Below are positions 17,820-27,522 of a DNA stretch of 64,000 nucleotides, piece by piece. The DNA comes from Hymenobacter setariae. Its GTDB lineage: Bacteria > Bacteroidota > Bacteroidia > Cytophagales > Hymenobacteraceae. The stretch covers positions 124,001 through 188,000 of the forward strand of contig NZ_VMRJ01000002.1 of assembly GCF_007713685.1 (NCBI RefSeq). The letters run 5' to 3'. Below the pieces are notes generated by a model, which searched no databases, had not been told where the DNA came from, and saw only the letters and a program-made list of their open reading frames with translations. The position numbers and the translations under genes were made by a program. The stretch's first letter is position 1, and every line of letters begins with the position of its first letter.

Positions 17820-20800
17820 ATGACTTACCCCGAATACAAGCAGCCGCTCGACTACGCTAAGCTCGCCACCGATGTGCGAGCCTATTGGGACGCCAACGGC
17901 ATCTTTGAAAAGAGCGTGAGCAGCCGCGAGGGCCAGCCCACGTTCGTGTTTTATGAGGGCCCGCCCTCGGCCAACGGCCAGCCTGGTATCCACCACGTGA
18001 TGGCGCGGGCAGTAAAGGATATCTTCTGCCGCTACCAGACGCTGCTCGGCAAGCAAGTACCCCGTAAGGGCGGCTGGGACACCCACGGCCTGCCTATCGA
18101 GCTGCAAGTAGAGAAGGAGCTGGGCATCACAAAGGAAGATATCGGCCACAAAATCAGCGTAGAGGACTACAACCAACGCTGCCGCGAAACTGTGATGCGC
18201 TTTAAGGCGCAGTGGGACGAGCTGACCCAGCAAATGGGCTACTGGGTGGACCTAGACGACCCTTACATCACCTTCGAGCCTGAGTATATTGAGAGCTGCT
18301 GGGCACTGCTCAAGAAGCTCTACGACAAGGGCTTCCTGTATAAAGGCTACACTATCCAGCCGTATTCGCCGGCCGCCGGCACTGGCCTTAGCTCGCACGA
18401 GCTAAACCAGCCGGGCACGTATAAGGACGTTAAGGATACGACCATCGTGGCGCAGTTTAAGGTAGTGCGCGATGCTGTTTCGGAGAAGCTGTTTGCCGGT
18501 GGGGGTGAGGGAAATACCTATATCCTGGCTTGGACGACTACGCCCTGGACGCTGCCCGCCAACACGGGCCTAGCGGTAGGGAAGAACATTCCTTACGTGC
18601 TGGTTTCGACCTTCAATCCGTACAATGCTGCACCCATCCGGGTGGTGCTGGCGAAGGCGTTGGTGAGCCGCTACTTCTCGGAAAAAGGGGGTAATGCTTC
18701 GTTCGAAGGCTATGCTGAGGGCGACAAAAAGGTGCTGCCGTGGCGTATCGAAGCTGAATTTACGGGCGCCGACCTAGTGGGCATCCACTACGAGCGCCTG
18801 TTTGGCACCGAAGCTGGTTTTCCGCATTTTGAAGGTGAGGAAAACGCCTTCCGCGTTATCCCCGGCGACTTCGTAACCACGGAAGACGGTACGGGCATCG
18901 TGCACATCTCGCCTACGTTTGGCGCCGATGACTTCCGGGTAGCGCAGCTCAATGGCATCCCTGCCTTGATGCTGCCTGACAAAGAGGGCACCCTAGGTCC
19001 CATCGTAGACCGCACTGGCCGCTACGTGGCCGAAATGGGTGAGTTTGGCGGCCGCTGGGTGAAGAACTACGACGGCCACGACCAAAGCGGCGCCGACTAT
19101 AAAACGTTGGATGAGAGCATCGCCATCCGGATGCGCACCAATGGCACGGCCTTCAAAACCGAGAAGTACGAGCACACCTACCCGCACTGCTGGCGCACCG
19201 ATAAGCCGGTTCTTTATTATCCACTCGACTCGTGGTTTATCAAGACTACGGCGGTGAAAGACCGGCTCATCGAGCTCAATAAAACCATCAACTGGAAGCC
19301 CGAAAGCACCGGTACTGGCCGCTTTGGCAACTGGCTCGAAAACCTGGTAGACTGGAACCTCAGCCGCTCGCGCTACTGGGGCACGCCGCTGCCCATCTGG
19401 CGCACCCAGGACCGCACGGAGGAAATCTGCATCGGTAGCATCGCTGAGCTAAAGGCGGAGATTGACAAGGCCGTAGCGGCCGAAGTCATGACCCACAACC
19501 CCTACGCCAACGGTGAGAAAGTCGACCTACACCGCCCGTATGTCGATGATATTTTTCTCGTCTCGCCCAGCGGCCAGCCCATGTACCGCGAGCCCGACCT
19601 TATCGACGTGTGGTTTGACTCGGGCGCGGTGCCGTATGCACAGTGGCACTATCCATTTGAAAATCAAGAGGTTTTTAAAAAGAACTTCCCCGCTGACTTT
19701 ATCGCTGAAGGCGTAGACCAAACGCGCGGCTGGTTCTTCACGCTGCACGCGCTGGCCGTGATGCTAGAAGACTCGGTGGCTTTCAAAAACGTGATTGCCA
19801 ACGGCTTGGTGCTGGATAAAAACGGCAACAAGATGAGCAAGCGCCTAGGTAACGCAGTGGACCCGTTTGCGACCATTGCGCAGTACGGCCCCGACGCTAC
19901 GCGCTGGTACATGATTGCGAACTCGCCGCCGTGGGATAACCTCAAGTTTGACCAAGCGGGCGTCGTAGAGGTGCAGCGCAAGTTCTTCGGCACGCTGTTC
20001 AACACGTACTCGTTTTTCGCGCTCTACGCCAACCTCGACGGCTTTCAAACTAGCGAGTTTGACCGCGTGCCGCTAACCGATTTGAGTGAGCTGGACCGCT
20101 GGATTCTGAGCAAACTGCACACGCTGATAGGGGAAGTGCGTGGCCACCTCGACAACTACGACCCCACGAAGGCGGCCCGTGCCATCCAGGAGTTCGTGAC
20201 CGACCAGCTGTCCAACTGGTACGTGCGTCTGTCGCGCCGCCGCTTCTGGAAGGGCGAACTGACTACCGACAAGCGCGCCGCCTACGAAACCTTGCAGCAG
20301 TGCCTGGTGGTAGTGTCGCAGCTGATGTCGCCCATCGCGCCGTTCTTCGGCGACTGGCTCTACAAAAACATGACCGACGGCATGCGCGCCGAGGCCGTAG
20401 CCAAAAACACGCCCCTAGCTCCGGAGTCGGTGCACTTGACCTTGTTTGTTGAGTCAGATACTGCGCTCATCGACAAGGCGTTGGAAGAGCGTATGGAGCT
20501 GGCCCAGCGTATCAGCTCGCTCACGCACTCGCTGCGCAAGAAGTCGGTGCTAAAGGTGCGCCAGCCCTTGCAGCGCATTCTGGTGCCAGTGCTGAATGAC
20601 ACGACTAAGGAGCAAGTTGGCAAGGTCGAAGACCTGATTTGCGCCGAGGTTAACGTGAAGCACGTGGAGTTTTTGGACGACACGAGCGGCGTACTGGTGA
20701 AGTCGGTAAAGCCCAATTTTAAGCGCCTAGGGCAGGTGTACGGCCCGCGTTTGAAGGCAGTGGGTGCTCGCATCCAAACCCTGACCAACGACGAGCTGAG

Positions 20801-21230
20801 CCAGCTTGAAAAGCAAGGCGAGCTAGCCGTGGAAGTGGAGGGCGAAACCCTCACACTGCACCTCGACGAGGTCGAAATCCGCACCCAAGACCTGCCCGGC
20901 TGGCTGGTGGCCACCGACGGCCCGCTCACCGTGGCCCTCGACGTGACCCTGACCGAAGAGCTACGCCAGGAAGGCTTAGCCCGCGAGCTGGTCAACCGCC
21001 TCCAGAACCTGCGCAAAGACTCGGGCCTTGAGGTGCAGGACCGCATCAGCGTGCACCTAGGGGCCAGCGCGCCCGCTGAGCTGCAAGCCGCCGTAGCCTC
21101 GTTTGGCGACTACATCCGCGAGGAAGTGCAGGCCCTACGTCTTGACTTTGTGCCCGAAGTAGCTGGCGGCGCGGTGCTGGAGTTTGATGACTTCTTGGTG
21201 CCCGCTAAAGTAGAAGTAGTAACTGCCTGA
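17820..21230 (+). CDS. ileS: Isoleucine--tRNA ligase
   Basis: 1136 residues, a class I synthetase charging tRNA-Ile. The HIGH-type region is PPSANGQPGIHHVMARAVKD (residues about 48-67), the large CP1 editing domain covers about 200-420 (WTTTPWTLPANTGLAVG), the WFDSGAVPYAQWHYPF block lies near 600 and the KMSKR loop (NGNKMSKRLGN) near 670. The anticodon-binding and long C-terminal domains follow. Length and the GIHH form of the HIGH motif point to the long, eukaryote-like type that is common in Bacteroidota and includes mupirocin-tolerant enzymes. It is followed by a terminator at 21239. Confidence 0.97.
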   Translation: MTYPEYKQPLDYAKLATDVRAYWDANGIFEKSVSSREGQPTFVFYEGPPSANGQPGIHHVMARAVKDIFCRYQTLLGKQVPRKGGWDTHGLPIELQVEKELGITKEDIGHKISVEDYNQRCRETVMRFKAQWDELTQQMGYWVDLDDPYITFEPEYIESCWALLKKLYDKGFLYKGYTIQPYSPAAGTGLSSHELNQPGTYKDVKDTTIVAQFKVVRDAVSEKLFAGGGEGNTYILAWTTTPWTLPANTGLAVGKNIPYVLVSTFNPYNAAPIRVVLAKALVSRYFSEKGGNASFEGYAEGDKKVLPWRIEAEFTGADLVGIHYERLFGTEAGFPHFEGEENAFRVIPGDFVTTEDGTGIVHISPTFGADDFRVAQLNGIPALMLPDKEGTLGPIVDRTGRYVAEMGEFGGRWVKNYDGHDQSGADYKTLDESIAIRMRTNGTAFKTEKYEHTYPHCWRTDKPVLYYPLDSWFIKTTAVKDRLIELNKTINWKPESTGTGRFGNWLENLVDWNLSRSRYWGTPLPIWRTQDRTEEICIGSIAELKAEIDKAVAAEVMTHNPYANGEKVDLHRPYVDDIFLVSPSGQPMYREPDLIDVWFDSGAVPYAQWHYPFENQEVFKKNFPADFIAEGVDQTRGWFFTLHALAVMLEDSVAFKNVIANGLVLDKNGNKMSKRLGNAVDPFATIAQYGPDATRWYMIANSPPWDNLKFDQAGVVEVQRKFFGTLFNTYSFFALYANLDGFQTSEFDRVPLTDLSELDRWILSKLHTLIGEVRGHLDNYDPTKAARAIQEFVTDQLSNWYVRLSRRRFWKGELTTDKRAAYETLQQCLVVVSQLMSPIAPFFGDWLYKNMTDGMRAEAVAKNTPLAPESVHLTLFVESDTALIDKALEERMELAQRISSLTHSLRKKSVLKVRQPLQRILVPVLNDTTKEQVGKVEDLICAEVNVKHVEFLDDTSGVLVKSVKPNFKRLGQVYGPRLKAVGARIQTLTNDELSQLEKQGELAVEVEGETLTLHLDEVEIRTQDLPGWLVATDGPLTVALDVTLTEELRQEGLARELVNRLQNLRKDSGLEVQDRISVHLGASAPAELQAAVASFGDYIREEVQALRLDFVPEVAGGAVLEFDDFLVPAKVEVVTA

Positions 21231-21238
21231 GTATGAAC

Positions 21239-21274
21239 AACCCGGCTGCACTTGAAACTACGGCCGGGTTTTCT
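21239..21274 (+). terminator. Terminator of ileS
   Basis: Stem AACCCGGC (21239-21246) with GCCGGGTT (21263-21270), followed by TTCTT, 8 bp after the ileS stop. Confidence 0.75.
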
Positions 21275-21365
21275 TCCGCACAACGCCCTTTTCGTACCGC
21301 TTTAGATTGGTTCTCAAACCTCATAATTCGGTATAAAACAGTACAAAGTAACTTGAGTTTCATCC

Positions 21366-22061
21366 GTGCAGACCGATTTGCCAGTTAATTCCGCTACTAC
21401 CCGGCCGCCCTATCAGGCGCGGCGCGGCAGCGTCCTTCCTTATTTCCTGCTGGCCTTGTTGGTTATCGGCATTGACCAACTATCTAAGTATTTAGTACAC
21501 AGTAACGCTACCCTTACATCGGGTGGTGAAATCATGCTGATTGGCCGCTGGCTCAAGCTGCACTACACGACTAACCCCGGCATGGCCTTCGGCGTGGAGC
21601 TACCGCCGCCCTATGGCAAGCTGCTACTCACGGCATTCCGGCTAGCGGCGGTGAGTGGGCTGAGCTACTACATCGTGTACTTGTGGCGGCATCGGGCCGC
21701 TGGAGGCTTCATTGCCTGCATGGCGCTCATCCTAGGTGGGGCCGTGGGCAATTTGATAGACTCTATCTTCTACGGCATCATTTATCACAATGCGCCGGCT
21801 GGCTCGCCCTCGCCGTGGTTCTTTGGGCAGGTGATAGACATGATTTACGCCGACATCTACGAGGGCTTTTTACCTGCTGCCTGGCCACTGGTGGGCGGCA
21901 AGTACGTGTCGCTGTGGCCAATTTTTAACATCGCCGACTCGTCTATCTTCATCGGCGTGGCGCTGATACTGCTATTCCAAGGACGCTTCTTTAAGCACGA
22001 AGGAGAAGTGAAGGAGGAAGCACCGCGACCAGCGGGTCCACCCGCTTCGGACCTTGCCTAG
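21366..22061 (+). CDS. lspA: Signal peptidase II (lipoprotein signal peptidase)
   Basis: 231 residues, an inner-membrane aspartyl protease that removes the signal peptide from diacylated prolipoproteins such as the several lipoproteins in this window. Four membrane helices are visible, with family blocks IDQLSKYLVH, TTNPGMAFG, GGAVGNLIDSIFYG (first catalytic Asp) and FNIADSSIFIG (second catalytic Asp). An insertion between the last two (HNAPAGSPSPWFF and following) makes it somewhat longer than the E. coli enzyme, as usual in Bacteroidota. The start is GTG 21366; no earlier in-frame ATG was found. Confidence 0.95.
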   Translation: MQTDLPVNSATTRPPYQARRGSVLPYFLLALLVIGIDQLSKYLVHSNATLTSGGEIMLIGRWLKLHYTTNPGMAFGVELPPPYGKLLLTAFRLAAVSGLSYYIVYLWRHRAAGGFIACMALILGGAVGNLIDSIFYGIIYHNAPAGSPSPWFFGQVIDMIYADIYEGFLPAAWPLVGGKYVSLWPIFNIADSSIFIGVALILLFQGRFFKHEGEVKEEAPRPAGPPASDLA

Positions 22062-22068
22062 TAAACTT

Positions 22069-22101
22069 GCGGCGCGGAAATTTTCCGCGCCGCTTTTTTT
22101 T
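22069..22101 (+). terminator. Terminator of lspA
   Basis: A 12-bp perfect GC-rich stem (22069-22080 and 22082-22093) with a minimal loop is followed by eight T, directly before the ABC gene. Confidence 0.9.
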
Positions 22102-22106
22102 GCCCC

Positions 22107-23909
22107 ATGCCGTTACTCACCGTTCAGGACCTGACTATAGACTTTCGCTCGCAGCGCGGGCACACGCGTGCCGTAGCGGGCGTGTCGCTGACCGTGAGTA
22201 GGGGAGAGGTCGTCGCCATCGTGGGCGAGTCGGGCTCGGGCAAGTCGGTGACTTCGTTGGCGCTCCTAGGGCTTCTAGCCAAGCCCGCCGCGCATGTCGA
22301 GAGCGGCACGGCTGTGTTTGAATCGGAGAAGCTGGGCGAGGTCGATTTGCTAAAGCTTTCCGAAAAAGAATTGCAGCAAGTGCGAGGCAATGACATCAGC
22401 ATGATTTTTCAGGAGCCCATGACCTCCCTGAACCCAGTGCTGACCTGCGGCTACCAAGTAGTAGAGGCGCTGCGGCTGCACACCTCATTGAGCGAGCAGG
22501 CTGCCGCGGCGCGTACCATCGAACTATTTACCGAAGCGCAGCTACCCAGGCCCGAGCAAATATTCAAGTCATACCCCCACGAGATAAGCGGCGGCCAGAA
22601 GCAGCGTGTGATGATTGCGATGGCCATGGCCTGCCGCCCAGCACTGCTCATTGCCGATGAGCCGACGACCGCGCTCGACGTCACGGTGCAGGCGCGCATT
22701 CTGCAACTCATCCGCGACCTGCGCCGCGAGCATGGCACAGCTGTTCTATTCATCACCCACGACCTAGGAGTAGTGGCGGAGATAGCCGACCGTATTCTGG
22801 TAATGTACCGGGGTAGGGTAGTGGAGCAGGGGGCAGTGCTGGACATCTTTACCAATCCTCAGCATCCGTACACCAAAGGACTGTTGGCTTGTCGGCCTCG
22901 GCTCTCTATCGGTCAAGCACGGCTGCCTGTAGTCGCTGACTTTATGAGCGTGGATGCGGCCGGTAATTTGGTGGCTCGGTCGGAAGAAGAAAAGGCGGAC
23001 CTATCAAAAAAGGCTCTCGCGAGCTTACAAACCATTTCTGATACTTCCAAAACGTTCCCCGTGGAACAATTTTCACGTTCCACGGTCGCGCAGCCTCTTC
23101 TACAAGTCGAAAATCTGCAGGTGCACTTCCCAATTCGCAAGGGATTTTTTACTCGGTCCACTAGCTATATGCGGGCCGTGGATGAGGTCAGCTTCACTAT
23201 CTACCCCGGCGAGACAGTGGGCTTGGTTGGTGAGTCGGGCTGCGGGAAAACTACCCTAGGACGGGCCTTGCTGCGCCTCACGGAACCAACGTCCGGACGC
23301 ATCCTGTTTGAAGGCACGGACCTCGCCGCGCTACCTGCCGGGGAGTTGCGCCAGCGACGGCGCGAATTTCAATTAGTGTTTCAAGACCCTTACGCGGCCT
23401 TGAACCCGATGCTTACTGTGGGCGAGGCTATCCTGGAGCCACTGCGGGTGCACGGGGTGGGCGGCAGCCGTGCCGAGCAAAAAGCTAGGGTGCGTGAGCT
23501 ACTGCGCACCGTGGGCTTAAGCGAAGACGCGGAGCAGCGTTACCCGCACGAGTTTAGTGGGGGGCAGCGGCAGCGGATTTGTATTGCGCGGGCGCTGGCC
23601 CTGCGGCCGAAGCTTATCGTGTGCGACGAGTCAGTGTCGGCGCTTGACGTAAGTGTGCAAGCGCAAGTGCTCAACCTGCTCAACGACCTCAAGCGCGACC
23701 TAGGCATTACTTACCTCTTCATCACGCACGACCTGTCGGTGGCCCGCTTTATGAGCGACCGCCTGCTCGTAATGAGCCAGGGTAAGATTGTGGAGAGCGG
23801 CCCGGCCGCCGAGCTGTACGCGCACCCGCAGCACCCCTACACCCAGCAGTTGCTAGCTGCTATCCCGAGTGACGACCCAGCCCGTATCGCAGCGCGAGTT
23901 CAAGCCTAA
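22107..23909 (+). CDS. Fused dipeptide/oligopeptide-type ABC transporter ATPase (two NBDs)
   Basis: 600 residues with two complete ABC domains. The first has Walker A GESGSGKS (about residues 39-46), signature SGGQKQR and Walker [13 protein letters not shown]. The second has Walker A GESGCGKT, signature SGGQRQR and Walker [13 protein letters not shown]. Each domain ends with an oligopeptide-type C-terminal segment ([22 protein letters not shown]). This is the DppD-DppF/YejF arrangement that powers uptake of peptides, nickel or similar. No permease or binding-protein gene is adjacent, so the partners are elsewhere. The linker (about residues 275-335) carries a parS-like DNA sequence at 23053. 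Confidence 0.93.
   Translation: MPLLTVQDLTIDFRSQRGHTRAVAGVSLTVSRGEVVAIVGESGSGKSVTSLALLGLLAKPAAHVESGTAVFESEKLGEVDLLKLSEKELQQVRGNDISMIFQEPMTSLNPVLTCGYQVVEALRLHTSLSEQAAAARTIELFTEAQLPRPEQIFKSYPHEISGGQKQRVMIAMAMACRPALLIADEPTTALDVTVQARILQLIRDLRREHGTAVLFITHDLGVVAEIADRILVMYRGRVVEQGAVLDIFTNPQHPYTKGLLACRPRLSIGQARLPVVADFMSVDAAGNLVARSEEEKADLSKKALASLQTISDTSKTFPVEQFSRSTVAQPLLQVENLQVHFPIRKGFFTRSTSYMRAVDEVSFTIYPGETVGLVGESGCGKTTLGRALLRLTEPTSGRILFEGTDLAALPAGELRQRRREFQLVFQDPYAALNPMLTVGEAILEPLRVHGVGGSRAEQKARVRELLRTVGLSEDAEQRYPHEFSGGQRQRICIARALALRPKLIVCDESVSALDVSVQAQVLNLLNDLKRDLGITYLFITHDLSVARFMSDRLLVMSQGKIVESGPAAELYAHPQHPYTQQLLAAIPSDDPARIAARVQA
23053..23068. other. Degenerate parS-like site inside the ABC gene
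   Basis: CGTTCCCCGTGGAACA matches TGTTCCACGTGGAACA at 14 of 16 positions and is followed 1-2 bp later by a partial half-site (CACGTTCCACGG). It lies in the poorly conserved linker between the two ATPase domains, where base sequence is free to serve DNA binding. ParB binding is possible but unproven. Confidence 0.35.
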
Positions 23910-23913
23910 GCCG

Positions 23914-24699
23914 ATGCAGTTCATTTATCCCTGCCTACCGTACCAGCCGCGCACCGTTGACCCTATGTGGGCGCCGGAGTACGAATGGGCGCGGGCGCAG
24001 GGGCTAGCCACTAGGCTAGTCGATATGGATAACGACCGAGTATGGATACCCACGCTGGCTAGCAACACTGCACAGCCCGCGCCGGTGCTGTACCGAGGCT
24101 GGATGCTGACGGCCGCCGAGTATGACCAGCTCGCCCGGTTGCTGCCGCTGGCCGTGCCGCCGGCCGAGTACCTTTCTTCGCACCAAGCAACCGGCTGGTA
24201 CGAGGCAGTGGCCACTCACACCTTTCCGAGCTGCTTCCTTACGGAGCCAGTCGCCCTGGATTGCGCAGTTGGTCGGCGCTATTTTGTGAAGGGCTTGGTG
24301 AAGTCGTTCGGTGCCGACTCGGTGCTGACCAGCCAGCAGCAGTTGGCAGACTTCTGGCAGCTGCAAGAGTTGCCAGTCAGCACGACCCTTTTTGTGCGCG
24401 ACTTTGTTGACTTGAAGCCCGGCTCAGAGCGCCGCTTCTTTGTAGTGCGCGGGCAGGCGCTGGGTTCTGCTGGAGCGGTACTACCCGAGGCACTGCAAGC
24501 AGCCGTGGCCGCGTTGCAGCCGCGGCTTTTCTACTCCCTAGATGTGGCCGAAACCCTGACCGGCCAGCCCGTGCTGGTAGAGGTAGGCGACGGTCAGGTA
24601 TCGGACCTCAAGGAGTGGTCAGTGGCCGAATTCGGTAGCCGCGTGCTACGGACCTTGGCAGAGGGTGGGGCAGGCAAGATGCCCCATACTGTTGTTTAA
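23914..24699 (+). CDS. ATP-grasp domain protein (R2K clade-like)
   Basis: About 261 residues from ATG 23914, four bases after the ABC stop. The in-frame GTG at 23869 would overlap the ABC gene by 41 bp and is less likely. The N-terminus MQFIYPCLPYQPRTVDPMW and the DMDNDR segment followed by YRGWML match small stand-alone ATP-grasp proteins annotated as R2K clade (DUF4343). The catalytic half shows FVKGLVKS, FVRDFVDLKPGSERRFFV and a terminal VEVGDGQVSDLK metal/ATP region. Such enzymes ligate a carboxylate to an amine, but no substrate is known. Coupling to a peptide-type ABC ATPase is suggestive only. Confidence 0.75.
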   Translation: MQFIYPCLPYQPRTVDPMWAPEYEWARAQGLATRLVDMDNDRVWIPTLASNTAQPAPVLYRGWMLTAAEYDQLARLLPLAVPPAEYLSSHQATGWYEAVATHTFPSCFLTEPVALDCAVGRRYFVKGLVKSFGADSVLTSQQQLADFWQLQELPVSTTLFVRDFVDLKPGSERRFFVVRGQALGSAGAVLPEALQAAVAALQPRLFYSLDVAETLTGQPVLVEVGDGQVSDLKEWSVAEFGSRVLRTLAEGGAGKMPHTVV

Positions 24700-24858
24700 T
24701 TTTTGAGTGGTTCTTTGCACCACCTAGCGCGCTCGGCAAGTGAAGGCCATCCTTCCACCCAGCGCCTCGTATTACATCTCAGCCAAGCTTGTGCTTGGCG
24801 TTATCGGCCGCCTCCGTCAATCTTAATCTTAGCTGTCTGGCGGCCCGTCTTCTTTATT

Positions 24859-27360
24859 ATGAAAAACCCTAAAGACCCCGCAGCCCCCCGCGCATCCCGC
24901 GCGAAGGCTGCCGCCACCAGCCTAAGCCAAGACATCGTGTACCGCGAGTTTGCCGATAACCCCGGCAAGGTGCTGGGCTACCGCCAGCTCTCACGTCGCC
25001 TCGGCATCACAACCAAAGCGCAGCGCGACGAGCTATTCGACCACCTGAAAGTATTGCGCCGCCTAGGCAGCATCGAGCTGCTCCAAAACGACGAGTACCG
25101 CCTAGGCAACCCTACCGACCTGCAAGTAGCCGCGAGCGCTACCAAGGGTCGCAAAACAACCAAGAAGGCCGCGCCCGCCGTCGCGCCTGAGCCGACCTTA
25201 GAAGATGAGTTTGGCCAAGACCCCATCGTGCACCGCCGCCGCTCTGCTGGCTTCGACCACGTGGGCGACGGCCCCGACCGGCCCCGCCGCGATAGCAATA
25301 CCGTTATCGGGACGGTAGCCTTGGCCACGCCGCGCTTCGCCTTTGTTGTGCGTGAAGATGGCGAGGGCGATGACATCCGCGTCTTTACTGACCAGTTGCG
25401 CTACGCCCTCGATGGCGACCTAGTGCGGGTGCGCCTGCGTGGTGTCCGTGATGGACGCCTCACTGGCGACGTTGTAGAGGTGCTCAAGCGCCAGCGCTCG
25501 GAAGTGGTGGGCCGCCTGCAAGTGCAAGGCTCCATCGGCTTCGTAAAGCCGGACAACCGTAAGTCATATTTTGAGGTGATGGTACCGCCCCAAGAGCTAG
25601 GCGAGTCGCGCAACGGCGACAAGGTGCTGGTGCGCATCACTGACTTTCCGGAGCACGAAGGGCAGGGCAAAAGCCCGGTCGGTACCATCATTCGCAACTT
25701 CGGCGCGGCCGGCCAAAACGAGGCTGAGATAAATGCCATCATGGCGGAGTTCGGTTTGCCTTTCGAGTTTCCGAGCGCGGTGGAGGAGGAGGCCGATGCC
25801 ATTCCGACCACCATCTCGAAAGAGGAAATTGCCAAGCGCCGCGACTTCCGCGACATCCTCACCTTTACCATTGACCCGGCCGACGCCAAGGACTTTGACG
25901 ATGCGCTCAGTCTGCGTACCCTCGAAAATGGCAACTACGAAGTGGGCGTGCACATCGCCGACGTGACCCACTACGTGCGCCTAGGTACCGAGCTCGAGCG
26001 CGAAGGCAAGAGCCGCGCCACCTCGGTGTACCTAGTCGACCGCGTGATTCCAATGCTGCCTGAGAACCTCTCCAATGGTCTCTGCTCGCTGCGGCCTAAT
26101 GAGGACAAGCTGACTTTCTCAGCCGTGTTTGAGCTCGACGAAAAGGGCAAGCTGCAAGACTCGTGGTTTGGCAAAACCGTCATTCACTCCGACCGTCGCT
26201 TCAGCTACGAGGAGGCGCAGGAGCGCATCGAAACCGGCGAGGGCGACCTAGCCGAAGAAATCAACCTGTTGAACCGGCTCGCCAAAAAGCTATCGGCTGA
26301 GCGCTTCCGCAAGGGCGCTATCAGCTTCGAAACGCAGGAGGTGAAGTTCAAGCTAGGGGAGGATGGCAAGCCGCTCGGCGTGTATGTGAAGGAGCGCAAG
26401 GACGCGCACAAACTCATTGAGGAGTTCATGCTGCTTGCCAATAAGCGGGTGGCCGAGTTCGTATTTGGCCTCAAGAAAACCAAGCCGCGCTTCACGATGG
26501 TGTACCGTACCCACGACGCACCCGACCCCGACCGCCTCGAAAACTTCGCGCTGTTCGCTCAGAAGTTCGGCCACAAGCTGAACCTAGCTAATCCTAAAAA
26601 AGTCAGCACTGAGCTCAACAAGCTCAGCGAAGATGTAGTGGGCAAGCCCGAGCAAAACGTGATTCAAGGCTTGGCCATCCGGTCGATGTCGAAGGCCATT
26701 TATACTACCGAGCCCCTAGGTCACTTCGGGCTGGCCTTTGCCCACTACTCGCACTTCACCTCGCCCATCCGCCGCTACCCCGACATGATGGCCCACCGCC
26801 TGCTCGAGCACTACCTAGAGGGCGGCAAGAACGTGCCCGTCGAGCCAGTGGAAGAAGAGTGCAAGCACTCGTCAGCTCGCGAAAAACTGGCCGCCAATGC
26901 TGAGCGCGCCAGCATCAAATACAAGCAGGTCGAGTACATCGGCGCGCACATTGGTGAGCAGTTTAAGGGCGTGGTATCGGGCCTTACCGAGCGCGGCATC
27001 TACGTCGAGATTGAAGAAAACAAGTGCGAAGGCATGGTGCGCATCTCCGACATTCCGGGCGATACGTTCGAGCTAGATAAGGACAACTACCGCCTAGTGG
27101 GCCGCGGCTCGAAGCGCATTATCCAGTTCGGCGACGAGCTACAAGTCGTCATCACGTCGGCCAATCTGCTAGACCGCACCATTGACATGGAGCTGGTCGA
27201 TAACCGCCCCGAGCACGTGAAGCAGCGTGAGCGGGCCGAGCGCGAAGCTGGCCGCGCCAGCCGTGGCGGTGGCTACCGCGGCGACAAGGGCGGCAGCTCA
27301 CGCGGTGGTTCTGGCAAGGGTGGCCGCGGCGACCGCGAAGGCGGCAAGCGCCGCCGCTAA
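24859..27360 (+). CDS. rnr: Ribonuclease R
   Basis: 833 residues, a processive 3'-5' exoribonuclease of the RNB family that degrades structured RNA. The order is an N-terminal winged helix (about residues 25-90), two cold-shock domains (about 150-310), the RNB catalytic domain with DPADAKDFDDALS (catalytic Asp cluster, about 339-351), an S1 domain (about 699-790) and a basic Gly/Arg/Lys-rich tail. ATG 24859 is chosen; an in-frame start at 24703 has an unrelated leader. The 159-bp gap before it holds no recognisable gene. Confidence 0.95.
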   Translation: MKNPKDPAAPRASRAKAAATSLSQDIVYREFADNPGKVLGYRQLSRRLGITTKAQRDELFDHLKVLRRLGSIELLQNDEYRLGNPTDLQVAASATKGRKTTKKAAPAVAPEPTLEDEFGQDPIVHRRRSAGFDHVGDGPDRPRRDSNTVIGTVALATPRFAFVVREDGEGDDIRVFTDQLRYALDGDLVRVRLRGVRDGRLTGDVVEVLKRQRSEVVGRLQVQGSIGFVKPDNRKSYFEVMVPPQELGESRNGDKVLVRITDFPEHEGQGKSPVGTIIRNFGAAGQNEAEINAIMAEFGLPFEFPSAVEEEADAIPTTISKEEIAKRRDFRDILTFTIDPADAKDFDDALSLRTLENGNYEVGVHIADVTHYVRLGTELEREGKSRATSVYLVDRVIPMLPENLSNGLCSLRPNEDKLTFSAVFELDEKGKLQDSWFGKTVIHSDRRFSYEEAQERIETGEGDLAEEINLLNRLAKKLSAERFRKGAISFETQEVKFKLGEDGKPLGVYVKERKDAHKLIEEFMLLANKRVAEFVFGLKKTKPRFTMVYRTHDAPDPDRLENFALFAQKFGHKLNLANPKKVSTELNKLSEDVVGKPEQNVIQGLAIRSMSKAIYTTEPLGHFGLAFAHYSHFTSPIRRYPDMMAHRLLEHYLEGGKNVPVEPVEEECKHSSAREKLAANAERASIKYKQVEYIGAHIGEQFKGVVSGLTERGIYVEIEENKCEGMVRISDIPGDTFELDKDNYRLVGRGSKRIIQFGDELQVVITSANLLDRTIDMELVDNRPEHVKQRERAEREAGRASRGGGYRGDKGGSSRGGSGKGGRGDREGGKRRR

Positions 27361-27388
27361 GCTCCGGCTATCGCCCTAGGTACATATG

Positions 27389-27460
27389 AAGGACCTTCTC
27401 GTAGCAGGAGGCAACTGGGACCAACGGCCCAGGTGCACTCTGACTAGGGAAGGTCCTTTG
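27389..27460 (+). terminator. Terminator-like hairpin after rnr
   Basis: Outer arms AAGGACCTTC (27389-27398) and GAAGGTCCTT (27449-27458) enclose an inner CTGGG/CCCAG pair. It ends with TTT only, so efficiency is uncertain. Confidence 0.55.
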
Positions 27461-27509
27461 GCGTTATAAGCGCAGCAACAAAACACCGGCCGCCCAGCCA
27501 TCCTAAACC

Positions 27510-27517
27510 TACCTTTG
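27510..27517 (+). promoter_or_regulatory. Bacteroidota -7 promoter element
   Basis: TACCTTTG (fits TAnnTTTG) ends 5 bp before the GTG start at 27523, implying a nearly leaderless mRNA. Confidence 0.6.
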
Positions 27518-27522
27518 CCCCC

